64,000 nt of DNA, from contig CAUYUJ010014323.1 in NCBI GenBank assembly GCA_963575745.1, positions 1 to 64,000 on the forward strand. Direction: 5' to 3'. Positions 31,822 through 42,475 of the stretch are shown piece by piece. The position numbers and the translations under genes were made by a program. This stretch comes from Prorocentrum cordatum. Its lineage: Eukaryota; Sar; Dinophyceae; Prorocentrales; Prorocentraceae. Every line of letters starts with the position of its first letter. Positions within the stretch are counted from its first letter, which is position 1. The notes below the pieces were generated by a model. That model was not told where the DNA came from. It ran no database searches and saw nothing but the letters and a program-made list of their open reading frames with translations.

Positions 31822-32959
31822 TCATCCCTGCTCCTTGTCTTCTTTTCTGTTTCTCTTGTCCTTATTGTTGCGGTTGCGATTGGCAGTCCGCTCTTCACGC
31901 GCCTTGCGGCGCTCTTTCATAACCGAAACCTCCTTGGCTAGTTCTTGCGCAACCCAGTCCTGAAGGTCAGGTGAGACGCGCGCGATCCCTCGGACGAGGT
32001 CGGAGCCGAGGAGGAGATACGAGTCGACCGCCTCCTCTGGCCCTGCGAGGCGGTCCCGGTGGCGCTCCTCTTGCACTCGAAGAGACCGCCCAAGCATCTC
32101 GAACGAGGCTATCTCCGTGATGCTGATCTGATCATAGCAGGCGGCCGTTCCCGAAAGCCATGCACACGCGAAGATGTTCCTCCACGCCTGCCTCGGAGCC
32201 GTTCAACATGGCCTCCGCCTTCAAGCGGTTGGAGCGGGCGACGGGTGAGCCCCCGTTGGCGACGATGAACTTGCATGCCAATAAGAGGGTCCGTGGACCG
32301 CGTACCGGCCATTCGTGGAAAGGGGTGGCCGTCATCATGCACACAGCGAGCCGAAACTCACGGAAGCGCACCCCTTGCATGTCCTGGCCGATCGGGTGGA
32401 TCCTCCAGTCGACGGCGGCAGCTCCTGCGCCAGGCGCTGGGCCTGCCATCGGCCCGGGGGCGGCGGCCGCGCCCGCGGCAGCCGCAGGCATGAAGGCGAC
32501 GGGGGGCGGGCCGGCGGCTGCGGCGGCAGGCGCTGCGGCCGCGGGGCTCCCCGCGGCGGGCACCAGCACTCCCGCGGGGCCCACGACCGCCGCGGCGGCC
32601 GGCGCGGCAACCGCGGCTGGCGCGCCCAGGGCGCCAGGAGGCCCCCCGGGCCCCCCGATGGCTGCCGCGAGGGCGGCCAGCCCTCCCGCAGCCGCGGGCG
32701 GCGCCGCAGGCCCAGCGACAGGCGGCTGGAAGACCACCACCCGCTCGTGCCACACGACGGGCTCGGGGATGTTGTACCGGACAACGAAGGAGTCGCCCTC
32801 ATCCAGCTTGCCCTCTGCCACCGCGATGCCAACGCCAGCAGCCGGCGGCCTGCCTCCTGTGCTCATGATGTCAGTTGGGTTGCTGGTGTCCTCCTCGTAG
32901 TCGTCGTCGTCGGGGGTCAGGTTGGTGTAGACCCCCAGACCGGCCGCAGCTGCGGCCAT
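31822..32959 (-). pseudogene. Gag-like ORF of DIRS-like element, one frameshift
   Basis: Minus strand from 32959: MAAAAAGLGVYTNLTPDDDD, acidic, then FVVRYNIPEPVVWHERVVVF. A long Ala/Pro/Gly linker is followed by VRFREFRLAVCMMTATPFHE, WPVRGPRTLLLACKFIVANG and EEHLRVCMAFGNG. Near 32145 the frame shifts to YDQISITEIASFEMLGRSLR, VQEERHRDRL, LLLGSDLVRGIARVSPDLQD and KERRKAREERTANRNRNNKD, stopping at 31822. The layout (WPVRGPR block, YDQ block, basic KERRKAREER tail) recurs in the second DIRS-like element (52.1-51.7 kb), supporting a structural gag role. It is not a database-verified family. Confidence 0.65.
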
Positions 32960-32961
32960 GT

Positions 32962-33440
32962 CTACAACGTCGGATCAGCGGCCAGCGCCCGCTTCTTCAA
33001 CGCGAGCGCCTCGAACTGCTGGCGGGCCTGGTTGGCGATGGGGTCATGCACCGAAGCCGCAGTCCCCGCAAGAGAGGGAGACGGTGCGGCTGCAGCAGGG
33101 CCCCACCGGGCCCCTGCAAGGGGCTGACGTCCGAAGATGAAGTCCACCACGAGCAGCACGAACCACCTGAGCCAGCCGCCGAGCGTGAAACCCACGGCAT
33201 CCTGCTTGATCACGTCGCCGCAGTTCACGGCCGGGCAGGACGGGCAGTCACAGTTGACCACGGGCCTGCAGTCGGGGCAGTTGGCGCGGCTGGCCCAGGA
33301 CACGAGCACGGCCGAGGAGGCGGATGTAAACGAGTTTAGGACTCCCTCGAAGAGATCCTTCGAACCCCAAAACAAGGGCATGGGGGCGGAGAGCTTGAGC
33401 CAGAACCCAAGTACGGCACACTCGTCAGCTGGCTGTTGCT
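32962..33440 (-). CDS. Cys-rich membrane ORF at 5' end of DIRS-like element
   Basis: The minus frame reads LFWGSKDLFEGVLNSFTSAS, SAVLVSWASRANCPDCRPVV, NCDCPSCPAVNCGDVIKQDA, VGFTLGGWLRWFVLLVVDFI (one membrane helix), ending NQARQQFEALALKKRALAAD and a stop at 32962, three bases from the gag-like ATG. The frame stays open upstream into AT microsatellite (33534) but only from about 33440 is it inside the element. Paired CPxC motifs followed by a single helix suggest a membrane-anchored small protein of the element. Function unknown. Confidence 0.5.
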
Positions 33441-33445
33441 TAATC

Positions 33446-33460
33446 TTTGAAAAGAGGACA
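33446..33460 (-). repeat. Split direct repeat A1 (5' end of DIRS-like element)
   Basis: TTTGAAAAGAGGACA, identical to the first 15 bases of A2 (5957-5971), then TACGTACATATATAGAGAG of the host flank. It sets the right boundary of the element. Confidence 0.65.
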
Positions 33461-33577
33461 TACGTACATATATAGAGAGAGAGAGAGATATACAGATATA
33501 TACACACACGTATGAGGATCTCCACGTCGAACACTGTGACACCCCTGCTGCATGCAAGACGAGGAGCAGCAGGGGTC
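33461..33577. other. Start of CLC intron with AT/AG microsatellite
   Basis: ACATATATAGAGAGAGAG and TACACACACG repeats between the exon end and the DIRS-like element. The intron begins GACCCC, a GA donor. Confidence 0.6.
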
Positions 33578-33667
33578 CTCGAGCATCAAGACCACGACGA
33601 AGAACATCAGGGACCCGCTGCCGCTGAGGAATGCCGCAGCCCCACACATCGCGAGCACACCCGCGTC
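33578..33667 (-). CDS. CLC chloride channel exon (helix O/P)
   Basis: A 90-bp exon, exactly 30 codons in phase 0: DAGVLAMCGAAAFLSGSGSL, then MFFVVVLMLE. This matches the CLC segment DPGxYAxxGAAAxLxGxxRxTxSLxVIxLE between the selectivity loop and helix Q. It is flanked by GGAG|GAC at the acceptor side and CTCGAG|GACCCC at the donor side, so donor and acceptor both sit in a GAG|GAC repeat. The next exon is 28.6 kb away because the intron holds the DIRS-like element. The usual Arg of GxxR is Ser here. Confidence 0.75.
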
Positions 33668-33871
33668 CTCCACCCGTGCGCCGCGTGTCCGGCGCACCGA
33701 CGGAGGAGGGGTGTTGGAGGAAGGGGCGGCGGCGAGATCATCAGAAACGCAAGCCAGAATGTGCCCTAAGCGAGAACTGCTCGAGCTCCTCGGGTCAGCG
33801 AAGTAAGGGTGTTTCGCAGGTGTGGGTGGTCGTAAATCTCTCGGCGCTCAGACCGGATGTACAGTGGAGGC
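33668..33871. other. Intron sequence, nothing recognised
   Basis: No motif, repeat or credible frame was seen apart from the flanking acceptor of the CLC exon. Confidence 0.4.
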
Positions 33872-34046
33872 CAGTCCACAAGAAACCTTCCACAAGAAAC
33901 CCAACTCTGAGACCCCAGGGCGTCCACTGATTTTTGGTGTGGGAACGTCATGCCTTCCAAAGCAAAACCATCGAAACCCAAGAAACCCAGGGCACCCTGG
34001 AGGCAAGCAGGGCGTTTCTTGTCATAGGCCCCCAATGTATCCCTGA
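33872..34046. repeat. Dispersed repeat D, copy 1
   Basis: CCACAAGAAACCTTCCACAA, GAGACCCCAGGGCGTCCA and CACCCTGGAGGCAAGCAGGG recur in the same order and orientation at 42286-42459, roughly 80-85% alike by eye. Confidence 0.8.
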
Positions 34047-34730
34047 GGCCAGGAAGCGCGCAATCACGAAAAAGTCAGGGAGGGATTCTAGAGGGAGGGC
34101 CAGCAGGCAGCCGCGTGTGCCACCCGAGGATGGGAACACGTGCTAAAACAATATCATGCCCGGGCAGGCCTTACCCTGTTTTTTTTTGGGGGGGGAAGTG
34201 AAGGGGGAAGAGGGAGAGGCGTAGGCTCACCCGAAGAAGGGGCAGAGGCGGGCCAGCAAGCAGGGGCAGGGGGCGAGAGCGGCATCCCTCCCTTCCCAAA
34301 AGCACCACACATCAGCGCATCACCGAGCTAGGCTTGCGAAGCGTGAGCAAGGGTAGGAGGAGGAGGAGGAGGAGGAGGAGGAGGAAGAGGAGCAGGAGGA
34401 GGAGGAGAAGGAGGAGAAGGAGGACCACAATAAACCGAAGCTGCAAAAGCGATGCTGCGAAATACCTGTCCGTCCCACGTCCCCTTCTCTTGCGCCCGTT
34501 CAAATTTTTGTTCCTAGCAAGAAACGCCCCCCCACCCCCCCTTGAGAGACCAGCAAATTTGGGCCTGCCATTTTGGCGAGGGCCCCGCTTTGAAGACGTA
34601 ACGCCTTGCATCTTAGCGGGACGCAATGAAGAACGCGAAAGATAATTGTCAAACAAGTCAGAGAGGTGCCCAGCGAGATCCCCATTTCGAACAATTACCG
34701 CCACCAGAAGTGCAACAATATCGCAACTCC
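34047..34730. other. Intron sequence with GGA repeat, no gene recognised
   Basis: GGA repeats at 34345-34423. Short frames on both strands carry no motif. CCATTTTGGC at 34568 resembles the core of the spliced leader but lacks the rest. Confidence 0.45.
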
Positions 34731-35450
34731 GCGACCGGTGTCATCAAATCAAAAAGAACTGCCTCAAACTACAACTCCACGCTGAAAAAAAACCTGCCAT
34801 GGATCCGTGCAGTGGTACGTGCGTTGACGCTTCGGGTTTTTACACGCAGCGAAAGCTCAGGCGAGAACTCAATGGCGAAAACAAGAAAATCCCCGATCCG
34901 AGTAAGCGCTGCATTAAAGAACGGCTGCGCGCAGCGCTCAGGCGAAAGCCCTATGATGAAGAAGGCCAATGCTCAATCCTTGAAGCGGATGCAAGATTTT
35001 GACCTGAATGCCCGCGGCGGAAAAAAAAACAGCATCCCCACTTTGAGCAGGAACGACCCTCCATCCACAAATTTATTGCGAATTGATAAAGCGCATTTGC
35101 GCGGCGGCAGGGCGAGACCACAAGCTTGGACGTCACCCCCCTTCCATCCCTGAAGCACTGCAAACTGTTACGGCAAATTCGAGCGGCGCTACGAAGAGAA
35201 CAACCTTTTGAAAACGTCCCCTTCCATCAGTGAAAGAGCAGCGAACGTTTAAGACGAATGTGCGCGGCGCGAAAGGGAAACCACATTGTAAACATCACTC
35301 CCCCTTCCATCCGTGAGACGGTTGCATGTGCGCGGCGCTAAGGCGAGAGCCACATGTTGAAACAATATACCTTCCATTCGTGAGGTTGGTGCGAACTTTT
35401 CCAGAGAATGCGTGCGGTGGTGAAGCGATAACCACCTGACCCCCACGCTT
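34731..35450. repeat. Degenerate tandem array, units about 70-90 bp
   Basis: Repeating landmarks in fixed order: TGCGCGGCGC, AGGCGAGAGCCACA, then CCTTCCATCCGTGA, then GCGAAC...GAATG. Best copies start at 35093, 35183, 35262, 35330 and 35412, with older ones back to about 34925 and perhaps 34731. Divergence is high, so the array is old. Confidence 0.7.
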
Positions 35451-36060
35451 GTCCCTCGTCCCCCAACCCCCCTCCCCCCTCTTCTCCACCCCTCCGTCTT
35501 CATCCTTCCTCGACGCATTCCCCCCCATCCCGCTTATTCTTCCCGCCCTCTCTTCCCAACTGTTGCTCACGTCCTACGAATCCCCAGTCATTCCCTCCCT
35601 TCCTTCTGCTGCTCCTCCTCATCCTCCTCCTCCTCAACTTCCTCTTGCTCCTCCGCATCCTCACAATCACCTTCATCATCCCCCTATTTTCAACCTCCTC
35701 ATCGTGGGTGGGCCGCTTGTGGCCATCGAAACGAACTCCTCCCATCTACTCTCCACCCCCCCTCCTCTCACCCGCCTTCCTACTTCTCCCCCGTATCTGT
35801 CCTCACTCCTTCACCCCTGATTATCCCTTCGCTGTCTCCCCCCCTCCTTCCTCCCCATCCATCCTCCTCTCCAACCCCCATCCTCGGCCATCTTTTCCCA
35901 CTCATTATCATCCTCCTTCTCCTCCTCCTCCTACTCCTACTCCCTCTCCTCCTCCTCCTCCTCCTCCTTCTTCCTCCTTCTTCTTCTCCCCCTCCTCCTC
36001 CTCCTCCTCCTCCTCCTCCTCCTCCTCCTCCTCCTCCTCCTCCTCCTCCTCCCTCCTGCA
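35451..36060. repeat. Pyrimidine-rich, ending in (TCC)n
   Basis: C/T-rich throughout, with a clean (TCC)n run at 35995-36052. Confidence 0.85.
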
Positions 36061-36079
36061 ACCATGAGACGAATCAAAA

Positions 36080-36200
36080 CCCTACACGCGCGCGCACGTA
36101 CACCCGTTCTGATCACCACGAACTCCACGACGGACAGGTAGCACAGCGCCAGGAGGATGGCGGGCACCTTCACCACGTCCAGAGTGCCGCTTGGCCAGCC
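36080..36200 (-). CDS. Exon-like segment with one membrane helix (unknown)
   Basis: Minus reading: GWPSGTLDVVKVPAILLALC, then YLSVVEFVVIRTG before a GT (GTGTACG). The hydrophobic stretch fits one transmembrane helix. It lies between two CLC exons on the same strand but does not match the CLC segment expected there, so gene membership is unclear. Confidence 0.35.
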
Positions 36201-36214
36201 GCCGCGAACGCCGG

Positions 36215-38395
36215 CTCAGCCCGCCGCCGCCTCGCGGAGGGCAGCTGCGCCAGCCGTTAAATTTCCCCCGAAGCTCGCGCGCAGCTGCCGGGCCGTCGCG
36301 CCGACAGCTCGGGTTCCCCGGCGCCGCGCCAGGGCGCTCGCCACCGCGGCGCTGCCATCATCCTCCCCCAGCTCCTGGGCGAGGTCCCGCGCCGGCAGCC
36401 GCAAATGGCGCAAAGCGGCTCTGCTGTGAGGGCTAAAATGGGGACGGACCACGGCGCCCCCCGCCAGGTAGCGGCGCCGCATATCGGCTTCAGCCTTCAG
36501 CCTCAGCGTCAATGGCGCCATCCATTTGGGCCGTTGCCGCGAGGTGCTCGGCGTCGCCCAGCACGTCGTGCCCGAAGGTGGCGTCCGCGAATAAGCGCGG
36601 ACATCCGGGCGCGATCCAGAATGGACTCCTTGCGGTCGGTCTGCAGAGGCGGCCCGCGCCCGCTTCGTGGCCCCGCGGGCGGGTCGAGCGTCGTGCTTCG
36701 CGCGTTGCAAGGGGCGCAGCGCCATCTCTATTGGCCCTGCGCAAGGGCGGGATCCTGGCGCGCGGCGCGGTAGCCGCACTCGCTGTGGATGCGCCCGCGC
36801 GCATCTTCCAAGGCCCAGCTGGGCGCCGCCGCGCCGCCGCCGCGTGCGCGCCGGTATAAGTGTGGCGCGCTTTGGAGAACAGGGCCCCCCCGCGCTGCTG
36901 GCCGGCTCGCGGGCCCGCGCGAACGCGGCTCTGGCGGCGGGCGCCGAGTGGCGCGCTGTTTTGGCCCATCAGGGCGCGCGGCGCGGCGCGGCGCCGTGCC
37001 CCCCCGAAAATTTGGCCCGCGGCCCCCGGACAAGTCAGCCGCCGCCCGGCCGGCCGCGAGCGGGCCGCCGCAAGAGCTCAAGCTCGCCCGCTCCTCCAGG
37101 CTGGAATCGCCCCGCAAGGCTGCTAAGTGTTTTCCGGCCCAACCGCTTTGCAAGGCAGCTTCTGCGGCTCGCGAGGTTCGATGGCGAAGTCGCGCCAAGG
37201 TGGCGGGGCGCGCTCGGCCCCAACTCCCAGGGCGGCCGCGGCGGCTGCCGGCCGCGGCGCGGCTGTCGACACTGGCGCGCGGGCTGCTCGGCCAGCGGCG
37301 GCGCTGGCGGCTGCGCCGGCGGCGCGGCCACCGCTCCTGCTGGCGGCGGCGCGCTCGAGACGGCGCTGGCGGCTCGGCAGACAGCAGCCGGCGGGGGGGC
37401 GTTCTGGCACGGGGGCCTCCTAAGCCCACCCTGGTCCTATCCTAGATCGCCGCGAGGCTCTGCGCCCAGGAGCTCACCCTGGCCGCCGAGGCTATCTCCT
37501 CTTGGCCCGGGGCCCTAGGCGCGGGGGCAGCCGGCGCGGCGGCCGGTTCGAAGGTCTCAGCGGGCCCCTGCAGGCGGAGCAGGCGCAGGCAAGCAAAGAC
37601 CGCCTCGCCGTGGGCGGCAGCCGCGGCCATGATGCGGTCGGGCGGCGAGGCGCGGGGCAGGCGCGTGATTTTCCCCGCCCAGCAGCAGCGCAGCCGGAAC
37701 GCCCAGGCCTGCGCCGCGTCCGAATGGGGCGAGGCCTCTGCGGGAAGGTCTGCCAGCCTTTGCCCAAGAAGTTCGCGGCCCGGGCCGCCGCGCCATTGCA
37801 ATAATCCCCAGCGTAGCTGGGCGCCCAAGGCGAAGCTGCGCCCGTCGTCCTCGCCGGGCAGGTCGAGCGGCCGCCCGCCCCCAGCGGCGCCCCCGCCGGC
37901 GTCGGGCCGGCAGGGCGCCGGCGCGGCTCCAGCCGCGCTGCCAGGCAAGGCGAGTGGGCGAACTAGGCCTGCGTTTTCCTCGTCTCCAGCTCGGGGCCTA
38001 TCCGCCCGAGCGCCGCTTGCGCCGCGGGGAGTGCCTGCGCTGCGAGCGCCGCGGGCACCGAAGCGATGGCGTCGTCGAGGTCGGCCAATGCGCGCGCGTC
38101 GTCGGCCGACAGCCCCGCGGCCGCAGCCGCCGCGCCTAGGTCGCCCTCGAGCCGTCGCAGCGCTGGCTTCGCTGCGCGAACGCGCCAGCGGGCCCCGCTG
38201 GCCCACCCCGCCAACAGCGCGCGCCGCGCGGCATTCCCCGCGGCCCCGCCGCCCCAGCAGAAGCGCCTGGAAATCCGTTTGCAAAAAAGCTCCGCGCTCC
38301 TCCAAGTGGCGCAAACAGGCCGCGCGGCGAACCGACCCGCCGGCGTGCCGGGCGCCTCTGCGCGAAGAGAAGCTGAGAGAACAAGCCCCGACATA
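36215..38395 (-). CDS. GC-rich coding-like region, hypothetical protein(s)
   Basis: Minus-strand segments with helix-like Ala/Arg/Leu composition: HDVLGDAEHLAATAQMDGAI (36570), VVRPHFSPHSRAALRHLRLP (36430), RSFALGAQLRWGLLQWRGGP (37830), SDAAQAWAFRLRCCWAGKIT (37700) and ARALADLDDAIASVPAALAA (38080). They lie in several registers (36779-36216, 37429-36728, 38314-37442, 38394-37963). Extreme GC opens all frames, so true exons cannot be told from shadows. No family recognised. Confidence 0.25.
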
Positions 38396-38620
38396 TTCTG
38401 ATCACGACGGTAACGACGACGACGACGACGATGCCTCTAAGCTTGCCTGGCACAAGTCCTGACGGGCTGTGCGCAAGGAGAAGCTCAGTTTACAAACCCT
38501 GCAATATTCTGATTACGACCACGGCGACGACGACGACGACGCCGACTCTAAGCTTGCTTGTCACGAGCCCCGAAGGGTTCTGCGCAGGGAGGAGCTGAGA
38601 TTATGAGCCCCGACAGGGCG
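38350..38620. repeat. Tandem repeat, about 110 bp, 2.5 copies, with (GAC)n core
   Basis: Units start near 38350, 38463 and 38573. Shared words: CTGCGC, GAGAAGCT, CCCGACATATTCTGATYACG, (GAC)n, TCTAAGCTTGC. Confidence 0.8.
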
Positions 38621-39750
38621 AGAAGGAGGAGGAGTAGGCGGGAAAGGCAACTCGGAACGCCATCCCCAGAACGCCACTTGAGAGTCCCCCGCTATCGAAG
38701 ATCGACGGTTTCTCTGTGCGGGGGCTGGGAGCTTTGACAAACTATGGCCAGCCCTCAGTGGCCCTGACAATGAGTTTGTCTCTTTGGACGAGGGTTCGAA
38801 GCTGGTAAAGGTACCACTGCAGTCATGGAGTCCTGGACAACTTTGCTGAATAGTCCTGCGTAATCCCCTCCCTCTGCTTTCCTCCGCCTCCCTCCGCGCC
38901 TTCCCGAATGTCCGGCGAGAGCACTGGGCATGTATTCTTCCTCACTGAAGCCCGCTCACGACCGCTCAATTCTCTGGCCACTCCTGCGGTATGTCGAACT
39001 CGCGATCGTGGAGGACGCGCAGGACTGGCTCCAGCTCCTTCTCATTTGGCAATTCATGATTTTACCGGCTTCAGCACCGTCCATCTCGCGAAAACGGCGC
39101 GGAGCCAATCACAGAGGCGATAAGGGGAAGGGGAACGAGATGCGGAATGAGTACGACGAAGAGTGACCATGCGTGAGAAGCCAGAACGAGGAGGCCAAGC
39201 GCGAGGTGAAGACAGGAAGACAACCAGGACGCAAGGAGGGCATGAACGGCATGAACGTCAGAACAACACGGTCCGCATCCGCCTGTGCTGTAGCGCCAAA
39301 GCGCGTCATAGTTTAGCCGACCTCATCTTCTCCCTTCAATCGCCATCATCATATCGTCTTGCATCCCACGCCAACGCTGACGTCGTTGCTCGGCAAATAA
39401 AATCTAAGTCTTTACCTTGACTGAGCTGGGGCCCAGAAGAAAGCCTCCCTCATCGACCTGTCCGCATAGTAGGGCGCGGGGCGTATGGAACAACCTCGCA
39501 AAAAAGACACTCAGGGGAATGAGCTCGCCTCTTCCTCCCGGCTAGCATCCATGCCACCCGCTTCGCAAGAGACCCTCCAGCGACCCCCGCCTCCAGGAGC
39601 TCCCACGATCCTGCCGACTCCTGCCTCAGCGCCTCTTGAGACCTGAGCCCGAGAAGGATGCGATGCAGTAGACCGAATGCCTGCAATATACTTGCGTAGC
39701 TGCTGCATGCGCCTCATTTCTTTGACGCGTTGGAACCGAAATAGGAACGG
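38621..39750. other. Intron or intergenic sequence, no gene recognised
   Basis: Open frames are under 120 residues on both strands and lack known motifs. Confidence 0.4.
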
Positions 39751-39751
39751 A

Positions 39752-40033
39752 TCAGGATATTGGCGTGGCGTCGTGCAGCTTTGCCGAACGGCTAGTAAAG
39801 CGCTCCGCGAGAACAGGTGCCAGGAAAACAGCACGGCCAGCCTGGATGTGCTTAGCACACTGCAGAAAGGCAGGGGGGCTCATGAGGTCCTTGCTCTCAA
39901 GCTGGGTCTCCCTCATATGCAGCAACGTACACTTATTGTTCGAGACGACGGAGGAGCAAACTGGATGCACAACGAAAAACATGCTACTGCATAGTAACTG
40001 AAAAATCAGCACGGCAGCAGCAGGAGCGAACAT
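39752..40033 (-). CDS. Small ORF with signal-like N-terminus (weak)
   Basis: 93 residues beginning MFAPAAAVLIFQLLCSSMFF, a hydrophobic start like a signal peptide or membrane anchor, then mixed sequence to AERFTSRSAKLHDATPIS. The start sits next to a CAG repeat (40040-40125). No family recognised; it may be chance. Confidence 0.2.
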   Translation of the reverse strand: MFAPAAAVLIFQLLCSSMFFVVHPVCSSVVSNNKCTLLHMRETQLESKDLMSPPAFLQCAKHIQAGRAVFLAPVLAERFTSRSAKLHDATPIS

Positions 40034-40039
40034 GCGTAG

Positions 40040-40125
40040 CAGCTTCTAGACCAAAAGGAAGAGCAGCAGCATCGTTGCCGCTGCAGCAGCAGGAGCAACA
40101 GGAGCAGAAGTAACAGGAGCAGCGG
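40040..40125. repeat. CAG/GCAGGA trinucleotide repeat
   Basis: Imperfect AGCAGCAGCAGGAGCAACAG repeats on the plus strand. Confidence 0.8.
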
Positions 40126-40437
40126 AAACATGGCTCCTTTATCCATGGAATGGCCGGCCGGTTGGGGAACCATCCCTTGCTGGCTGCGATCCACCAGATG
40201 CCAGACAACCTGCCCACAGCGCCTTGGGAAGTTTGGGATGCAAGGGAAGACTTGGTCAAACACGCCTTCAGCTTCCACCTACTCCGCCATGCCTCTTTAC
40301 CCTGCCTTCCCAGCCCCTCACCGTTCACTCTGATCTCTCACCTCCCTCCCTCACCCCTTCTCCTTCGTACCTAGAGCTCCCTCCCCCTTAAGATGCTCAT
40401 TCTTGGGACCTTCCTGGAGCCACTCGCTCCACTCATG

Positions 40438-40515
40438 CGTCGATGCTGCGTCGAACGTCCGTCGACTTGAGTCGAACTTCAGTCGAACCTGAGTCGGACT
40501 AGAGTCGAACATATT
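40438..40515. repeat. Short degenerate repeat (GAGTCGAAC)n
   Basis: About six copies of AGTCGAAC or GTCGAAC spaced about 11-12 bp (CTTGAGTCGAACTTCAGTCG and following). Confidence 0.65.
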
Positions 40516-41020
40516 CGTTAAGCGGCCCCAATGAAGGTCCCCAAACGAACATCTTACCCTCTCTGTCTCTCCCTTGTTCGCACCATCGCGGATGCGATCT
40601 CCCTTGTGAATGCACGGGGGAAGCGCAAGGACTGGGACGAAGCAACAGGCCCCCGACCACAAGCCGCTCAGAAAACTTTCCCTGGGCCTCTCCCTTGGTC
40701 CATCTTGGATCGCTCCTTGAGCCGAGCACAACCGTGTCGACGAGGGGGGCACCCGAAGGTCGGAAAACCAGGAACACGAGGAGAAGCAGAAGGAGGAGGA
40801 AGGGAGGAGCAGGAGGGGAGCAAACTCGGCTCGGGAAGGGCCCACAAATCCTCCTGGAGGTCCATCCTGGCCAACGTTTCGAGCTGCGCCTGGCCGCGGC
40901 GGGCGAGAACCTCCAGGAACACCCCCAAAGCCTTCGAAGCGAAGATGTCGCCGACCTCGTTGTCGTCGTCGGCAGACCGGGCGAGGACGGGACGAACACG
41001 ACGAAGCTCGACTGGTGAGC

Positions 41021-41125
41021 CCCCCCTATAATGGCGCCTCCGATGATCATCATGGGCAGCACCAGGCCAGCGGGGACCCAGGCGCCGCTGGTCGCTGCCG
41101 CCAGGACGAGACCCACGGACCCCCG
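41021..41125 (-). CDS. CLC chloride channel exon (GxFxP-like selectivity segment)
   Basis: Minus reading: VGLVLAAATSGAWVPAGLVL, then PMMIIGGAIIGG. This matches the CLC helix M-N loop, where G[IL]F[VA]P lines the anion site, followed by the xLxxPMLLxGAxxGR helix. Here the box is GAWVP, with Trp for the usual Phe. Boundaries are approximate: coding may begin after the CCCGCGGGGGTCC stretch and end near the CTCACC. It is upstream of the exon at 33578-33667 on the same strand, in the order expected of a CLC gene. At least one intervening exon was not found. Confidence 0.6.
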
Positions 41126-41214
41126 CGGGGGGGAGAACGGCGAAGGAAAAGAGAAGTGGGGTTTGAAAGTACATTGTCCTTGTTTGGCCTCCAGAAGCAT
41201 CTGGAGACCTCCAG

Positions 41215-41300
41215 AGGAGGAGGATGAGGAGGAGGAGAGGGAGGAGAGGGAGGAGAGGGAGGAGGGAGAGGAGGGAGAGGAGGGAGAAAAGGGGTAGGGG
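41215..41300. repeat. (GGA)n tract
   Basis: GAGGAGGATGAGGAGGAG and GAGGGAGAGGAGG repeats, in the intron just upstream of the CLC exon. Confidence 0.85.
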
Positions 41301-41686
41301 TAGGGGGAGGAAGGGAAGGAGGGAGAAGTGGTGGAGGAGGCTGGGGAGGTGGTGGGAGACACGAGGATGGGGGAGGGGAGGAGACGAGGGGCATAGGTCG
41401 TGTTTCCAGGCGGCGACACCACATCCGCCCAACTGACGACGCCCCAGGCGCGGGAGGTCATACTGCAAGACCGCACTACCACGGATAGGTATACCTATTC
41501 TTCAGACGGGTCTCCATCCTTAGAAGAAAAAGAAGAGGACGAAGAAGCAACGGTTTGAACGTGAAGTGTCGGGGCTCCACACGGATCTCTTGAATTGGAG
41601 CTGGATGCCCCTTGCGGCGCCTCTGGCGACGCCCCTGGCGCGCTTCGCGGGTGAGGGAGGGGGCTTCAGCGCCGATCCCAGAAATC

Positions 41687-41750
41687 CGCGCGGACCGCGT
41701 TAAGAAGACGATGAAGTAGGACGGCGTTGAACTCAGATTGGGCTTCCACC
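41687..41750. repeat. Dispersed repeat E, copy 1
   Basis: AAATCCGCGCGGACCGCGTT, then GAAGTAGGACGGCGTTGAA. It matches 44931-45010 with small indels. Confidence 0.75.
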
Positions 41751-42285
41751 CGGTCCCTGGGATGGGAAGGAGAAGGAATGATCCCTCGGTTCTTGCAACA
41801 GGAACCAAGGGATCCAAAGACACGTTCTTTCAGCGAACGACAGGCATGGCTAAGTCGTGTTATCTCATTCGAAGCAAAAGTCAAGGTCTCCAAAGTGGGG
41901 TCCGAGTTGACGGGGTCCGAGGATCGAGCCGCATTTTTGATGCATCGGCGATGCGGCTCGATGTGGGGCCCGATTTTCTCCACGCCGATGTCGCCATTGC
42001 ATCGCCAATGCGGCGCGATCCTCCGACGCCATCTACTCGGACCCTACTTGGGAGGCCTCGGAAAAGTCCATCCTCCGTGCTCCCTCGTCGCCGCTTCGGA
42101 GCCGCTTGGGACGCGTCAGGACATTCTAGTACTCGTGCCTCTGTTGGAGACGCGCGTCCGACCTAGGCATGTTGTATAAACTCTTGGAGTAGTATATCGC
42201 TTCCCGAGCGGCATGGCCAAAAAGCGCCCGCCGCGGAGCTAAAACTGAGGGAGGCCGACGCGCATGTTGCATGAGCACAGCGAGG
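41751..42285. other. No gene recognised
   Basis: Unique-looking sequence with overlapping short frames and no motif. Confidence 0.4.
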
Positions 42286-42459
42286 GCCCGACCACAAGAG
42301 ACCTTCCACAAGAAACCCAACCCTGAGACCCCAGGGCGTCCATGGAATTTTTGGCGTGGGCACGTCACGCCTTCCACGGCAAAGGCATCGGGGCCCAAGA
42401 AACCCGGGGCGCCCTGGAGGCAAGCAGGGTGTTTCTTGGCATGGGCCTCCACTGTATGA
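42286..42459. repeat. Dispersed repeat D, copy 2
   Basis: Same repeat as 33872-34046 (CCCAAGAAACCCGGGGCGCC, GGAGGCAAGCAGGGTG). The retrocopy described below begins two bases after it. Confidence 0.8.
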
Positions 42460-42461
42460 GC

Positions 42462-42475
42462 ATGGTGGGGGCATT
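42462..42475. other. Target-site duplication, left copy
   Basis: ATGGTGGGGGCATT, identical to 43922-43935, on the two sides of the retrocopy. Confidence 0.85.

Noticed and set aside
34561-34580. Possible spliced-leader relict (TGCCATTTTGGCGAGG)
   Set aside because: Only the 11-base core GCCATTTTGGC matches and flanks differ, so it fits chance.
34731-35450. CRISPR array
   Set aside because: Units are highly diverged, there is no constant-length spacer, and the genome is eukaryotic.
36215-38395. Several overlapping GC-rich frames on both strands as separate genes
   Set aside because: Extreme GC opens all registers. Only the minus-strand region as a whole is listed, at low confidence.
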